The notes beneath the pieces are model-generated. The model made no database searches, was not told the DNA's origin, and saw only the letters and a list, made by a program, of their open reading frames with translations. Shown here in pieces: positions 1-4,979 of a DNA stretch of 7,698 nucleotides. The stretch is from an uncultured Faecalibacterium sp. (GTDB lineage: Bacteria; Bacillota; Clostridia; Oscillospirales; Ruminococcaceae): the NCBI GenBank assembly GCA_934553285.1, contig CAKTFD010000104.1:1-7698 (forward strand), given 5' to 3'. The position numbers and the translations under genes were made by a program. Position 1 is the first letter of the stretch. Each line of letters opens with the position of its first letter.

Positions 1-435
1 GCAAACCAGCTGGCCAGCGTGGACGATGTGTTCAACGCGGTGCTGGTCAAGGGCGATATGCTGGGCGATGTGGTGTTTTACGGCAAGGGCGCAGGCAAGC
101 TGCCCACCGCAAGCGCCGTGGTGGCCGATGTGGTGGATGCCCTGAAACATGGCTCCAAGGTGCACGACAGCCTGTTCTGGCAGCCTGCTGAGCCGGTGGA
201 GGGAATGCTCACCGACCCGGCCCCTGCTGCATATTATGTGCGTGTGGCAGGCATTGCCCCTGCCGTGGTGGAAGCCATCTACGGCTACGGCAAGGTGGTG
301 GATGAGCGGTACGAGGGCTGCGCTTACTTTGTGGAGCGCGCCGATGAAAAAGCGCTGGCAGAAGCTGCGCGCAAGGTGGAGGCTGTGGGCGGCAGCGTAA
401 AGCTGGTGCTCAAGCGCCTGCCCGAGGAAGTGTAA
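1..435 (+). CDS. hom: Homoserine dehydrogenase, C-terminal part (5' end outside window)
   Basis: The 144 visible residues are the C-terminal part of homoserine dehydrogenase, the cytosolic NAD(P)H enzyme that reduces aspartate semialdehyde to homoserine, the branch point to threonine and methionine. The family signature GKGAGKLPTASAV (visible residues 28-40) closes the catalytic domain. From about residue 77 to the end there is a short region starting YYVRV that sits where the regulatory ACT domain normally lies. Its strand/helix pattern fits an ACT fold, but the usual Asp-x-Pro-Gly-Val turn is replaced by IAPAVV, so threonine sensing may be altered (inference). The gene enters the window in frame from base 1 and ends at TAA 433-435, 18 nt before thrB, so the two are almost certainly co-transcribed. 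Family identity is firm; the start and N-terminal NAD domain cannot be seen. Confidence 0.93.
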   Translation, partial: ANQLASVDDVFNAVLVKGDMLGDVVFYGKGAGKLPTASAVVADVVDALKHGSKVHDSLFWQPAEPVEGMLTDPAPAAYYVRVAGIAPAVVEAIYGYGKVVDERYEGCAYFVERADEKALAEAARKVEAVGGSVKLVLKRLPEEV

Positions 436-438
436 CGG

Positions 439-444
439 AAAGGA
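439..444 (+). promoter_or_regulatory. Ribosome binding site of thrB
   Basis: AAAGGA lies in the 18-nt hom-thrB gap, 9 nt before the ATG at 454. It fixes the thrB start and leaves no room for a separate promoter, supporting co-transcription with hom. Confidence 0.75.
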
Positions 445-453
445 ACAGCGGCA

Positions 454-1359
454 ATGAAGATCAAGGTTTCAGTTCCGGCTACCAGCGCCAACGTAGGCTC
501 CGGCTTCGATGCGCTGGGCCTGGCGGTAACGCTGTACAACACGGTCACCTTTGAGGACAGCGAGGTGCTGGAGATCTCTGCATCGGACGGCACCCGTATC
601 CCCCGGGGCGAGAGCAACCTGGTGTACCGCTCGGCCAAGGGCCTGTTCGAGAAGGTGGGCAAGCAGATCCCGCCGCTCAGGATCACCCAGACCAACCCCA
701 TCCCCATGGCGCGGGGTCTGGGTTCTTCTTCGGCCTGCATCATCGCAGGCCTGCTGGGCGCCAACCGGATGCTGGGCGATGTGCTCAACACCCAGGAACT
801 GCTCACCCTGGCTACCACCATCGAGGGACACCCCGATAACGTGGCTCCGGCTCTGCTGGGCGGCCTGACCAGCAGTGTGTTTGAGGATGGCAAGGTGTAC
901 TCGGTCAAGCGCAATGTGGATGAGAGCCTGTGCTTTGCCGCCATCGTGCCGGACTACAAGCTGCTGACCGAGGCTGCCCGTGCGGCCCTGCCCAAAGAGG
1001 TATCCCATAAGGATGCGGTATACAACCTGTCCCGTGCAGCGCTGGTGCCGGCAGCCTTCTGCGAGGGCCGCCACGACCTGCTGGCCATTGCCACCGAGGA
1101 TAAGCTGCATCAGCAGTACCGTATGCCGCTGATGCCCGGCTCGCGGGAAGTGTTTGATATGGCGCGCCTGTGCGGTGCAAAGGCCGTGTATGTATCCGGC
1201 GCAGGCAGCACCGTGATGGCGGTGGCAGAAAAGGCCGAGGCTGAAAAGTTCTATTCCAAGCTGGAAAAAGGCCTGGAACTGCTGGAAGGCCTGGATGGAT
1301 GTGAAGCATTTACACTGTTGCAGCTGGATGCCGATAACACCGGCGCGACCGTGGAATGA
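454..1359 (+). CDS. thrB: Homoserine kinase
   Basis: This is a 301-residue GHMP-family kinase, the usual ThrB length. It phosphorylates L-homoserine with ATP to O-phosphohomoserine, the substrate of threonine synthase, in the cytosol. Visible motifs in order: the N-terminal PATSANVGSGFDALGLA (residues 8-24), typical of bacterial ThrB; the GHMP phosphate-binding loop PMARGLGSSSA (84-94); EGHPDNVAPALLGG (124-137), which places the conserved Asp/Asn near the active site; and the C-terminal glycine motif SGAGSTV (248-254). The ATG at 454 has a good Shine-Dalgarno site at the right distance and places PATSAN at the expected position. The gene follows hom and precedes lysC, so three threonine-pathway enzymes are clustered; threonine synthase is not in the window. 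Nothing looks truncated or altered. Confidence 0.96.
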   Translation: MKIKVSVPATSANVGSGFDALGLAVTLYNTVTFEDSEVLEISASDGTRIPRGESNLVYRSAKGLFEKVGKQIPPLRITQTNPIPMARGLGSSSACIIAGLLGANRMLGDVLNTQELLTLATTIEGHPDNVAPALLGGLTSSVFEDGKVYSVKRNVDESLCFAAIVPDYKLLTEAARAALPKEVSHKDAVYNLSRAALVPAAFCEGRHDLLAIATEDKLHQQYRMPLMPGSREVFDMARLCGAKAVYVSGAGSTVMAVAEKAEAEKFYSKLEKGLELLEGLDGCEAFTLLQLDADNTGATVE

Positions 1360-1363
1360 TAAA

Positions 1364-1418
1364 CGGGTAAGGGAAGTGCAATGCAGCTTCCGCCCGGCAA
1401 GACCCCGCAAACGCGGGG
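1364..1418 (+). promoter_or_regulatory. Tandem hairpins in the thrB-lysC spacer
   Basis: The 82-nt spacer between thrB and lysC can form two adjacent stem-loops. The first pairs CGGG 1364-1367 with CCCG 1393-1396 and GGAAG 1372-1376 with CTTCC 1387-1391, separated by a small internal loop. The second is a perfect 6-bp GC stem, CCCCGC 1403-1408 with GCGGGG 1413-1418, and loop AAAC. No T tract follows either, so neither is a standard terminator. They end only 5 nt before the lysC Shine-Dalgarno region and could affect RNA processing or lysC translation. The spacer is far too short for a lysine riboswitch. Role is inferred only. Confidence 0.4.
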
Positions 1419-1423
1419 CGTAA

Positions 1424-1430
1424 AGAGGAG
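1424..1430 (+). promoter_or_regulatory. Ribosome binding site of lysC
   Basis: AGAGGAG lies 11 nt before the ATG at 1442. It supports that start, which places the conserved KFGGSSV motif at residues 7-13, where aspartokinases have it. Confidence 0.7.
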
Positions 1431-1441
1431 AGTGACAAGAT

Positions 1442-2641
1442 ATGGCGTTGATCGTACAGAAATTCGGCGGTTCCTCCGTAAAGGACCGTGACCGTATCTT
1501 CAACGTTGCGCGGATCGTGGCTAACACCCACAACGCGGGCAATGACGTAGTGGTGGTGGTTTCTGCCCAGGGCGACACCACCGATGACCTGATCGCCAAG
1601 GCAGGGGAAATCACCCACAACCCCTCGGCGCGTGAGATGGATATGCTGCTGGCTTCCGGCGAGCAGATCAGCATCGCGCTGCTGGCTATGGCGCTGAATG
1701 AACTGGGCTGCCACGCGATCAGCCTTACCGGCTGGCAGGCGGGCTTCCGCACCGACCGCGCCTACACCAAGGCGCGTATCACCCGGCTGGAAACGGAGCG
1801 CATCTCCTCGGAGCTGGAGCGCAACCGTGTGGTAGTGGTGGCTGGCTTCCAGGGCCTGAACAAGCTGGACGACATCACCACCCTGGGCCGCGGCGGCTCC
1901 GATACCAGTGCTGTGGCCATTGCAGCCGCACTGCATGCCGACCGCTGCCAGATCTATACGGATGTGGAGGGCGTTTATACCGCCGACCCGCGCAAGGTGC
2001 GCAACACCCGTAAGCTGGAAGAGATCACCTTTGACGAGATGCTGGAGCTGGCATCCCTGGGCGCACAGGTGCTCAACAACCGCAGCGTGGAGCTGGCCAA
2101 AAAGTACAACGTGGAGCTGGAGGTGCTCTCCAGCCTGAACCCCATCCCGGGTACGGTGGTTAAGGAGGTTACAAAGGACATGGAAGGTATGCTGATCAAG
2201 GGTGTCGCCAAGGACACCGATGTTGCCGTTATCACGATTCTCAACGTTCCCGATGAGCCGGGCATGAGCTTTAAGATCTTCGGCCTGCTGGCACAGAAGA
2301 ATATCAATGTGGACATCATCCTGCAGTCCACCGGCCGCGATGGCAAAAAGGATATCAGCTTTACCTGCGCCGAAGGCGAGGCAGAGCTGGCAATGCGCGT
2401 GCTGAAAGACAGCGCCCACTTCACCGATGTCAGCGTGGATACCACCTGCGCCAAGGTCTCCATCGTGGGTGCCGGTATGCAGAGCCACAGCGGCGTTGCC
2501 TCCAAGATGTTTGAGGCACTGTCCAACAACAATATCAACATCAAGATGATCTCCACCAGCGAGATCAAGATCTCCTGCATCATCGACCGCGCAGATGCCG
2601 ATAAGGCGGTCAGCGCGATCCACGACATGCTGTTTGACTGA
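1442..2641 (+). CDS. lysC: Aspartate kinase (alpha subunit / full-length form)
   Basis: This is a 399-residue monofunctional aspartokinase that phosphorylates L-aspartate with ATP to 4-phospho-L-aspartate, the committed step to lysine, threonine, methionine and diaminopimelate. The N-terminal kinase domain (about 1-240) shows KFGGSSV (7-13), the VVVVVSAQGDTTDDL loop (36-50), LASGEQIS (70-77) and TLGRGGSDTSAVAIAAAL (147-164). Two C-terminal ACT domains follow: one from about residue 262 with the effector turn VPDEPGM (269-275), the other from about 337 (KVSIVGAGM). This layout is that of the lysine- and/or threonine-inhibited class; the exact effector cannot be read here. SAQGDTT has Gln where many family members have Met. 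The gene is last in the hom-thrB-lysC cluster, 17 nt before a strong terminator. It contains an internal start at 2180. Confidence 0.97.
   Translation: MALIVQKFGGSSVKDRDRIFNVARIVANTHNAGNDVVVVVSAQGDTTDDLIAKAGEITHNPSAREMDMLLASGEQISIALLAMALNELGCHAISLTGWQAGFRTDRAYTKARITRLETERISSELERNRVVVVAGFQGLNKLDDITTLGRGGSDTSAVAIAAALHADRCQIYTDVEGVYTADPRKVRNTRKLEEITFDEMLELASLGAQVLNNRSVELAKKYNVELEVLSSLNPIPGTVVKEVTKDMEGMLIKGVAKDTDVAVITILNVPDEPGMSFKIFGLLAQKNINVDIILQSTGRDGKKDISFTCAEGEAELAMRVLKDSAHFTDVSVDTTCAKVSIVGAGMQSHSGVASKMFEALSNNNINIKMISTSEIKISCIIDRADADKAVSAIHDMLFD
2162..2168 (+). promoter_or_regulatory. Internal ribosome binding site within lysC
   Basis: AAGGAGG is a consensus Shine-Dalgarno sequence inside the lysC coding region, 11 nt before the in-frame ATG at 2180 (Met247). 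A second purine run, AAAGGA at 2173-2178, lies 10 nt before another in-frame ATG at 2189 (Met250). The pair sits at the kinase/ACT boundary, where the Bacillus subtilis aspartokinase II beta subunit starts (codon 246, from the literature). Confidence 0.6.
2180..2641 (+). CDS. lysC: Aspartate kinase beta subunit (nested in-frame start, predicted)
   Basis: This is a predicted 153-residue product translated from Met247 inside lysC, in the same frame and sharing its stop. It would hold both ACT domains and no kinase domain. In Bacillus subtilis and Corynebacterium, lysC is known to encode such nested alpha and beta subunits, which form an alpha2beta2 enzyme in which ACT-ACT contacts bind the inhibitor. 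What the sequence shows is a consensus ribosome binding site at correct spacing and an ATG precisely at the domain boundary. Met250 (ATG 2189) with its own AAAGGA is an alternative start. The AAGGAGG could by chance just be the codons for Lys-Glu-Val, so translation must be shown by experiment. Confidence 0.55.
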   Translation: MEGMLIKGVAKDTDVAVITILNVPDEPGMSFKIFGLLAQKNINVDIILQSTGRDGKKDISFTCAEGEAELAMRVLKDSAHFTDVSVDTTCAKVSIVGAGMQSHSGVASKMFEALSNNNINIKMISTSEIKISCIIDRADADKAVSAIHDMLFD

Positions 2642-2658
2642 TCTGTGTGATTTTTGCA

Positions 2659-2707
2659 ATTATGGCCTGTCTGCCCCTGCCGGGGGTGGGCAGGTCATAA
2701 TTTTTTT
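2659..2707 (+). terminator. Rho-independent terminator after lysC
   Basis: A long stem pairs 2659-2677 with 2683-2701 (19 pairs, of which four are G-U, no mismatch) around a 5-nt loop TGCCG. A run of seven T (2701-2707) follows at once. The GC-rich upper stem plus T tract is textbook for an intrinsic terminator ending the hom-thrB-lysC transcript. The bases of the stem are A/T, so the structure is partly symmetric, but no gene converges on it from the other strand. Confidence 0.93.
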
Positions 2708-2720
2708 ACACACCACGGCG

Positions 2721-2749
2721 TTTACACAAATTGCAAAGGGGTGTATAAT
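2721..2749 (+). promoter_or_regulatory. Sigma-A-type promoter of the carboxypeptidase-M16-lgt operon
   Basis: The -35 box TTTACA (2721-2726, 5 of 6 to consensus) and the perfect -10 box TATAAT (2744-2749) are separated by exactly 17 bp. Transcription would start near 2756. It lies just past the lysC terminator and is the only strong promoter seen before the four-gene operon. Confidence 0.87.
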
Positions 2750-2760
2750 ACAAAGTATAT

Positions 2761-2804
2761 GTGCGGCGCACCGGCGCTGCAACAACGCCGAAAAGGAGCC
2801 GCAC
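2761..2804 (+). promoter_or_regulatory. 5' UTR hairpin enclosing the ribosome binding site
   Basis: GTGCGGC (2761-2767) is perfectly complementary to GCCGCAC (2798-2804), and inside it CGGCG (2772-2776) pairs with CGCCG (2786-2790). The Shine-Dalgarno AAGGAG (2793-2798) lies in the internal loop with its last G in the lower stem, and the stem ends 4 nt before the ATG at 2809. With transcription starting near 2756, almost the whole leader is this hairpin, so it could limit translation. No known riboswitch class is recognised. Confidence 0.5.
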
Positions 2805-2808
2805 CCGC

Positions 2809-3630
2809 ATGACTGAACCTACCCGCACCCGCAGAGCGCCTGCTGAAAAGCGCCTGACCTATCAACAATGGAAACGCCGCAAAATGCTGCGGCTGGCCCG
2901 CAACTGGATGTTGTTTCTGGTCGGCTGCGCTGCAGTGGTGGCGCTGCTGACCAGCGGCATCCTGTGGCTGCTGCCAAAAGTCCACGCACTGCTGGCAGGG
3001 CCTAAGGTGTTTGCCGCCAGCGTGTACGATGGCACGGACTATGTGTTCGATGCCGGGGATGCACGGCTGGTGCTGGTAAATGCAAACCTGCCCTATGCAG
3101 CCGAGCCGACCCCTGCGCTGGATACGGCGGACGAAACCACCGGCCAGCAGCTGGAGGCCGAGGCTGCCATGCAGTACCGCAGTATGGCGGCCGCCGCCCA
3201 GGTGGACGGGATCACCCTGACCCTGGTCACCGGTTATCAGGATGCCGATGCCCGCCAGGCTGCCTACGAGGCCCGGGTGCAGACCTACCGGGAAAAGCAC
3301 AAAACGGAGGAAGAAGCCGCCCGCCTGGCTGCTACCATCCAGCCGGCAGCCAGCGCCAACGAGCATGGCACCGGCTATGCGGCGGATATCCTCAGCACGG
3401 ACGACCCGCAGCAGGATACCGGCTTTGCCGAGTCCCGCGCATACGAGTGGCTTACGGCTTATGCGGCGGAGTATGGCTTTATCCTGCGCTACCCGCAGGA
3501 CCGGCAGGCCGCTACCGGCATCGTGTTCGAGCCTTGGCACTGGCGTTATGTGGGGGTGGAAAATGCCCTTGCCATCCGCGCCAGCGGCCTGAGCCTGGAA
3601 GAATTTATCGCCCTGCAGCAGGCAGGTTGA
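2809..3630 (+). CDS. Membrane-anchored D,D-carboxypeptidase, VanY/M15B family
   Basis: This is a 273-residue protein with a basic N-terminus, one hydrophobic segment at about 34-56, and an extracellular M15B zinc peptidase domain. Such enzymes remove the terminal D-Ala from peptidoglycan stem peptides. The zinc ligands fit the family: EHGTGYAADI (185-194; His186, Asp193) and EPWHWRYVG (241-249; catalytic Glu241, His244). The usual SGYRS motif reads TGYQD (141-145), with Gln at the conserved Arg position. The ATG at 2809 is chosen because AAGGAG lies 10 nt before it; an in-frame GTG at 2761 would leave almost no leader after the predicted transcription start. LVGC (37-40) resembles a lipobox, but the hydrophobic run continues well past it, so I favour a plain membrane anchor. 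A housekeeping role is likely; there is no vanR/S/H/A context. Confidence 0.87.
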   Translation: MTEPTRTRRAPAEKRLTYQQWKRRKMLRLARNWMLFLVGCAAVVALLTSGILWLLPKVHALLAGPKVFAASVYDGTDYVFDAGDARLVLVNANLPYAAEPTPALDTADETTGQQLEAEAAMQYRSMAAAAQVDGITLTLVTGYQDADARQAAYEARVQTYREKHKTEEEAARLAATIQPAASANEHGTGYAADILSTDDPQQDTGFAESRAYEWLTAYAAEYGFILRYPQDRQAATGIVFEPWHWRYVGVENALAIRASGLSLEEFIALQQAG

Positions 3631-3642
3631 AGTTTGAACTGT

Positions 3643-3660
3643 TCTGTGCAGCGGCACAGA
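3643..3660 (+). promoter_or_regulatory. Short hairpin just before the ymfF-like gene
   Basis: TCTGTGC (3643-3649) and GCACAGA (3654-3660) form a perfect 7-bp stem with loop AGCG, in the 47-nt gap after the carboxypeptidase gene. It ends 3 nt before the AAAGGA ribosome binding site and has no T tract, so it is not a terminator. It could be an RNA processing or translation-tuning element. Confidence 0.4.
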
Positions 3661-3663
3661 GGG

Positions 3664-3669
3664 AAAGGA
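3664..3669 (+). promoter_or_regulatory. Ribosome binding site deciding a TTG start
   Basis: AAAGGA lies 8 nt before TTG 3678-3680. No in-frame ATG or GTG exists between the preceding stop at 3630 and the start of homology, so this site selects the TTG as the start codon. Confidence 0.7.
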
Positions 3670-3677
3670 TAATACCA

Positions 3678-4979
3678 TTGGAACGTACTCTCATTGCACC
3701 GGGTGTGCATCTTTCCTGCGACCCGGCCTCTAAATTCAATCGCTGCCGCATCAGCATCCACTTTGCCTTTCCGGCAGAGCGCAAAACGGCCACTGCCCAT
3801 GCGCTTTTGCCGCTGGTGATGGAGCGCGGCTATGCGGACTGTCCGGATATGACCCGGCTGACCAAAAAGCTGGCCCGGCTCTACGGCGCAGACCTGACCG
3901 TGGACGCCCGCCCCATGGGCTGCAACCACAATCTCTGCGTCAGCGTGACCGGCATCAAGGATGCCTTTGCGCTGGAAGGCGAGGCGCTGACCGCCGAATA
4001 TACCAAGATCGCCCTGGGGGCAGCTTTCCACCCCTATCTGGTGGATGGCACCTTTGACCCGCAGGCCGTCAGCATTGAAAAGCAGATGCTGAAAAAGGGC
4101 CTGGAGGACGAGATCAACGATAAGCGTATCTACTGCCTGCATCAGGCCAACCGGGAATTTTTCGGCTCCAGCCCGGCGGGTGTGCGGCAGGAGGGCTATC
4201 TGGACGAGGTGGACGGCCTTACCCCGGCAATGCTGACGGCTGCCTACCGGCAGATGCTGCGCACCGCCAACATCGAGCTGCTGGTGCTGGGCTGCGATGC
4301 CGTGCAGACCGCCGCCATCCGGGATGCACTGCTGGCAGAGCTGGCCTGCATCGACCGTGCGCCGCTGCCGCTGGTGGAAAACATGGCCATGCCCCGCATC
4401 GCACCGGTGCATAAGACCGAGAGCTACGATATGGTGCAGGCAAAGCTGTGTATGCTGTTTACTCTGGGGCAGCCCATGCAGCCGCAGCAGCTGGCAGCCG
4501 TGCGTCTTGCTATGGCGCTGTACGGTGGCAGCGTGACCAGCCGCCTGTTCCTCAATGTGCGCGAGCGGGATCATCTGTGCTACTACTGCTCCTCTTCCTT
4601 CCAGAGCTTTACCGGCAGCATGGCGGTAAACAGCGGTGTGGAGCACACCGATGCCGCCCGTGCAGAGCAGGCGATCCTGCAGGAGCTGGCCGACCTGTGC
4701 AGCGGCCCCATTACGGACGAAGAGTTTGAGGATTGCCGCCGGGGCCTGCTCAGCGGCATGAATGGGGTAGAGGACAGCCTGGGCGGCATCGAGAGCTGGT
4801 ATTACATCGAGGTGCTGCGCGCCGGTGCCAACAGCACCGCACCCATCCAGACCCCGGAGCAGGCGCGGGATGCCCTGCGTGCCGTAACAAAGGATGAGGT
4901 GCGGGCTGTCCTGCGCCAGCTGACCCTCTCGGTCAGCTATCTGCTTACAAAGGAGGAGGCTGCCCATGCCGCAGAATAA
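3678..4979 (+). CDS. Non-catalytic M16 peptidase-like protein, YmfF type
   Basis: This 433-residue protein has the two-lobed M16 layout but no HxxEH zinc motif: the matching stretch reads ATAHALLPLVMERG (38-51). The C-terminal lobe keeps the M16_C pattern YGGSVTSRLFLNVRERDHLCYY (split as YGGSVTSRLF 282-291 and NVRERDHLCYY 293-303), with the Arg and Tyr that contact substrate in active partners. It is followed by a zinc-containing M16 gene, as in M16 heterodimers where one subunit is inactive. In Bacillus subtilis, YmfF and YmfH are needed for 5-aminopentanol modification of EF-P; NCBI names this pair that way (YfmF/YfmH). The start is TTG 3678 with AAAGGA 8 nt upstream. Its end overlaps the next gene by 14 nt. 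The EF-P role is inference by family and synteny; efp and ymfI are not in the window. Confidence 0.83.
   Translation: MERTLIAPGVHLSCDPASKFNRCRISIHFAFPAERKTATAHALLPLVMERGYADCPDMTRLTKKLARLYGADLTVDARPMGCNHNLCVSVTGIKDAFALEGEALTAEYTKIALGAAFHPYLVDGTFDPQAVSIEKQMLKKGLEDEINDKRIYCLHQANREFFGSSPAGVRQEGYLDEVDGLTPAMLTAAYRQMLRTANIELLVLGCDAVQTAAIRDALLAELACIDRAPLPLVENMAMPRIAPVHKTESYDMVQAKLCMLFTLGQPMQPQQLAAVRLAMALYGGSVTSRLFLNVRERDHLCYYCSSSFQSFTGSMAVNSGVEHTDAARAEQAILQELADLCSGPITDEEFEDCRRGLLSGMNGVEDSLGGIESWYYIEVLRAGANSTAPIQTPEQARDALRAVTKDEVRAVLRQLTLSVSYLLTKEEAAHAAE
4950..4956 (+). promoter_or_regulatory. Ribosome binding site of the ymfH-like gene, inside the preceding gene
   Basis: AAGGAGG lies within the last codons of the ymfF-like gene, 9 nt before ATG 4966. 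The two reading frames overlap over 4966-4979, so ribosomes ending the first gene can start the second, which fits equal amounts of two partner subunits. Confidence 0.8.

Noticed and set aside
1360..1441. Lysine riboswitch before lysC
   Set aside because: The spacer is 82 nt, less than half the size of the lysine riboswitch, and shows none of its five-stem layout.
1310..2659. 449-codon minus-strand open frame opposite lysC
   Set aside because: It is a shadow of lysC, whose + strand product has all aspartokinase motifs; the antisense translation looks like no protein family.
2761..2808. Upstream in-frame GTG start for the carboxypeptidase, adding 16 residues
   Set aside because: It lies about 5 nt after the predicted transcription start with no ribosome binding site, whereas ATG 2809 has AAGGAG at 10 nt.
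2917..2929. Lipobox LVGC suggesting the carboxypeptidase is a lipoprotein processed by the neighbouring lgt
   Set aside because: The hydrophobic segment continues for about 16 residues after the Cys, and only a short hydrophobic run precedes it, which fits a transmembrane anchor better than a lipoprotein signal peptide.
3645..3673. Promoter before the ymfF-like gene (GATAAT at 3668-3673)
   Set aside because: No acceptable -35 lies 16-18 bp upstream, and the putative -10 overlaps the ribosome binding site.
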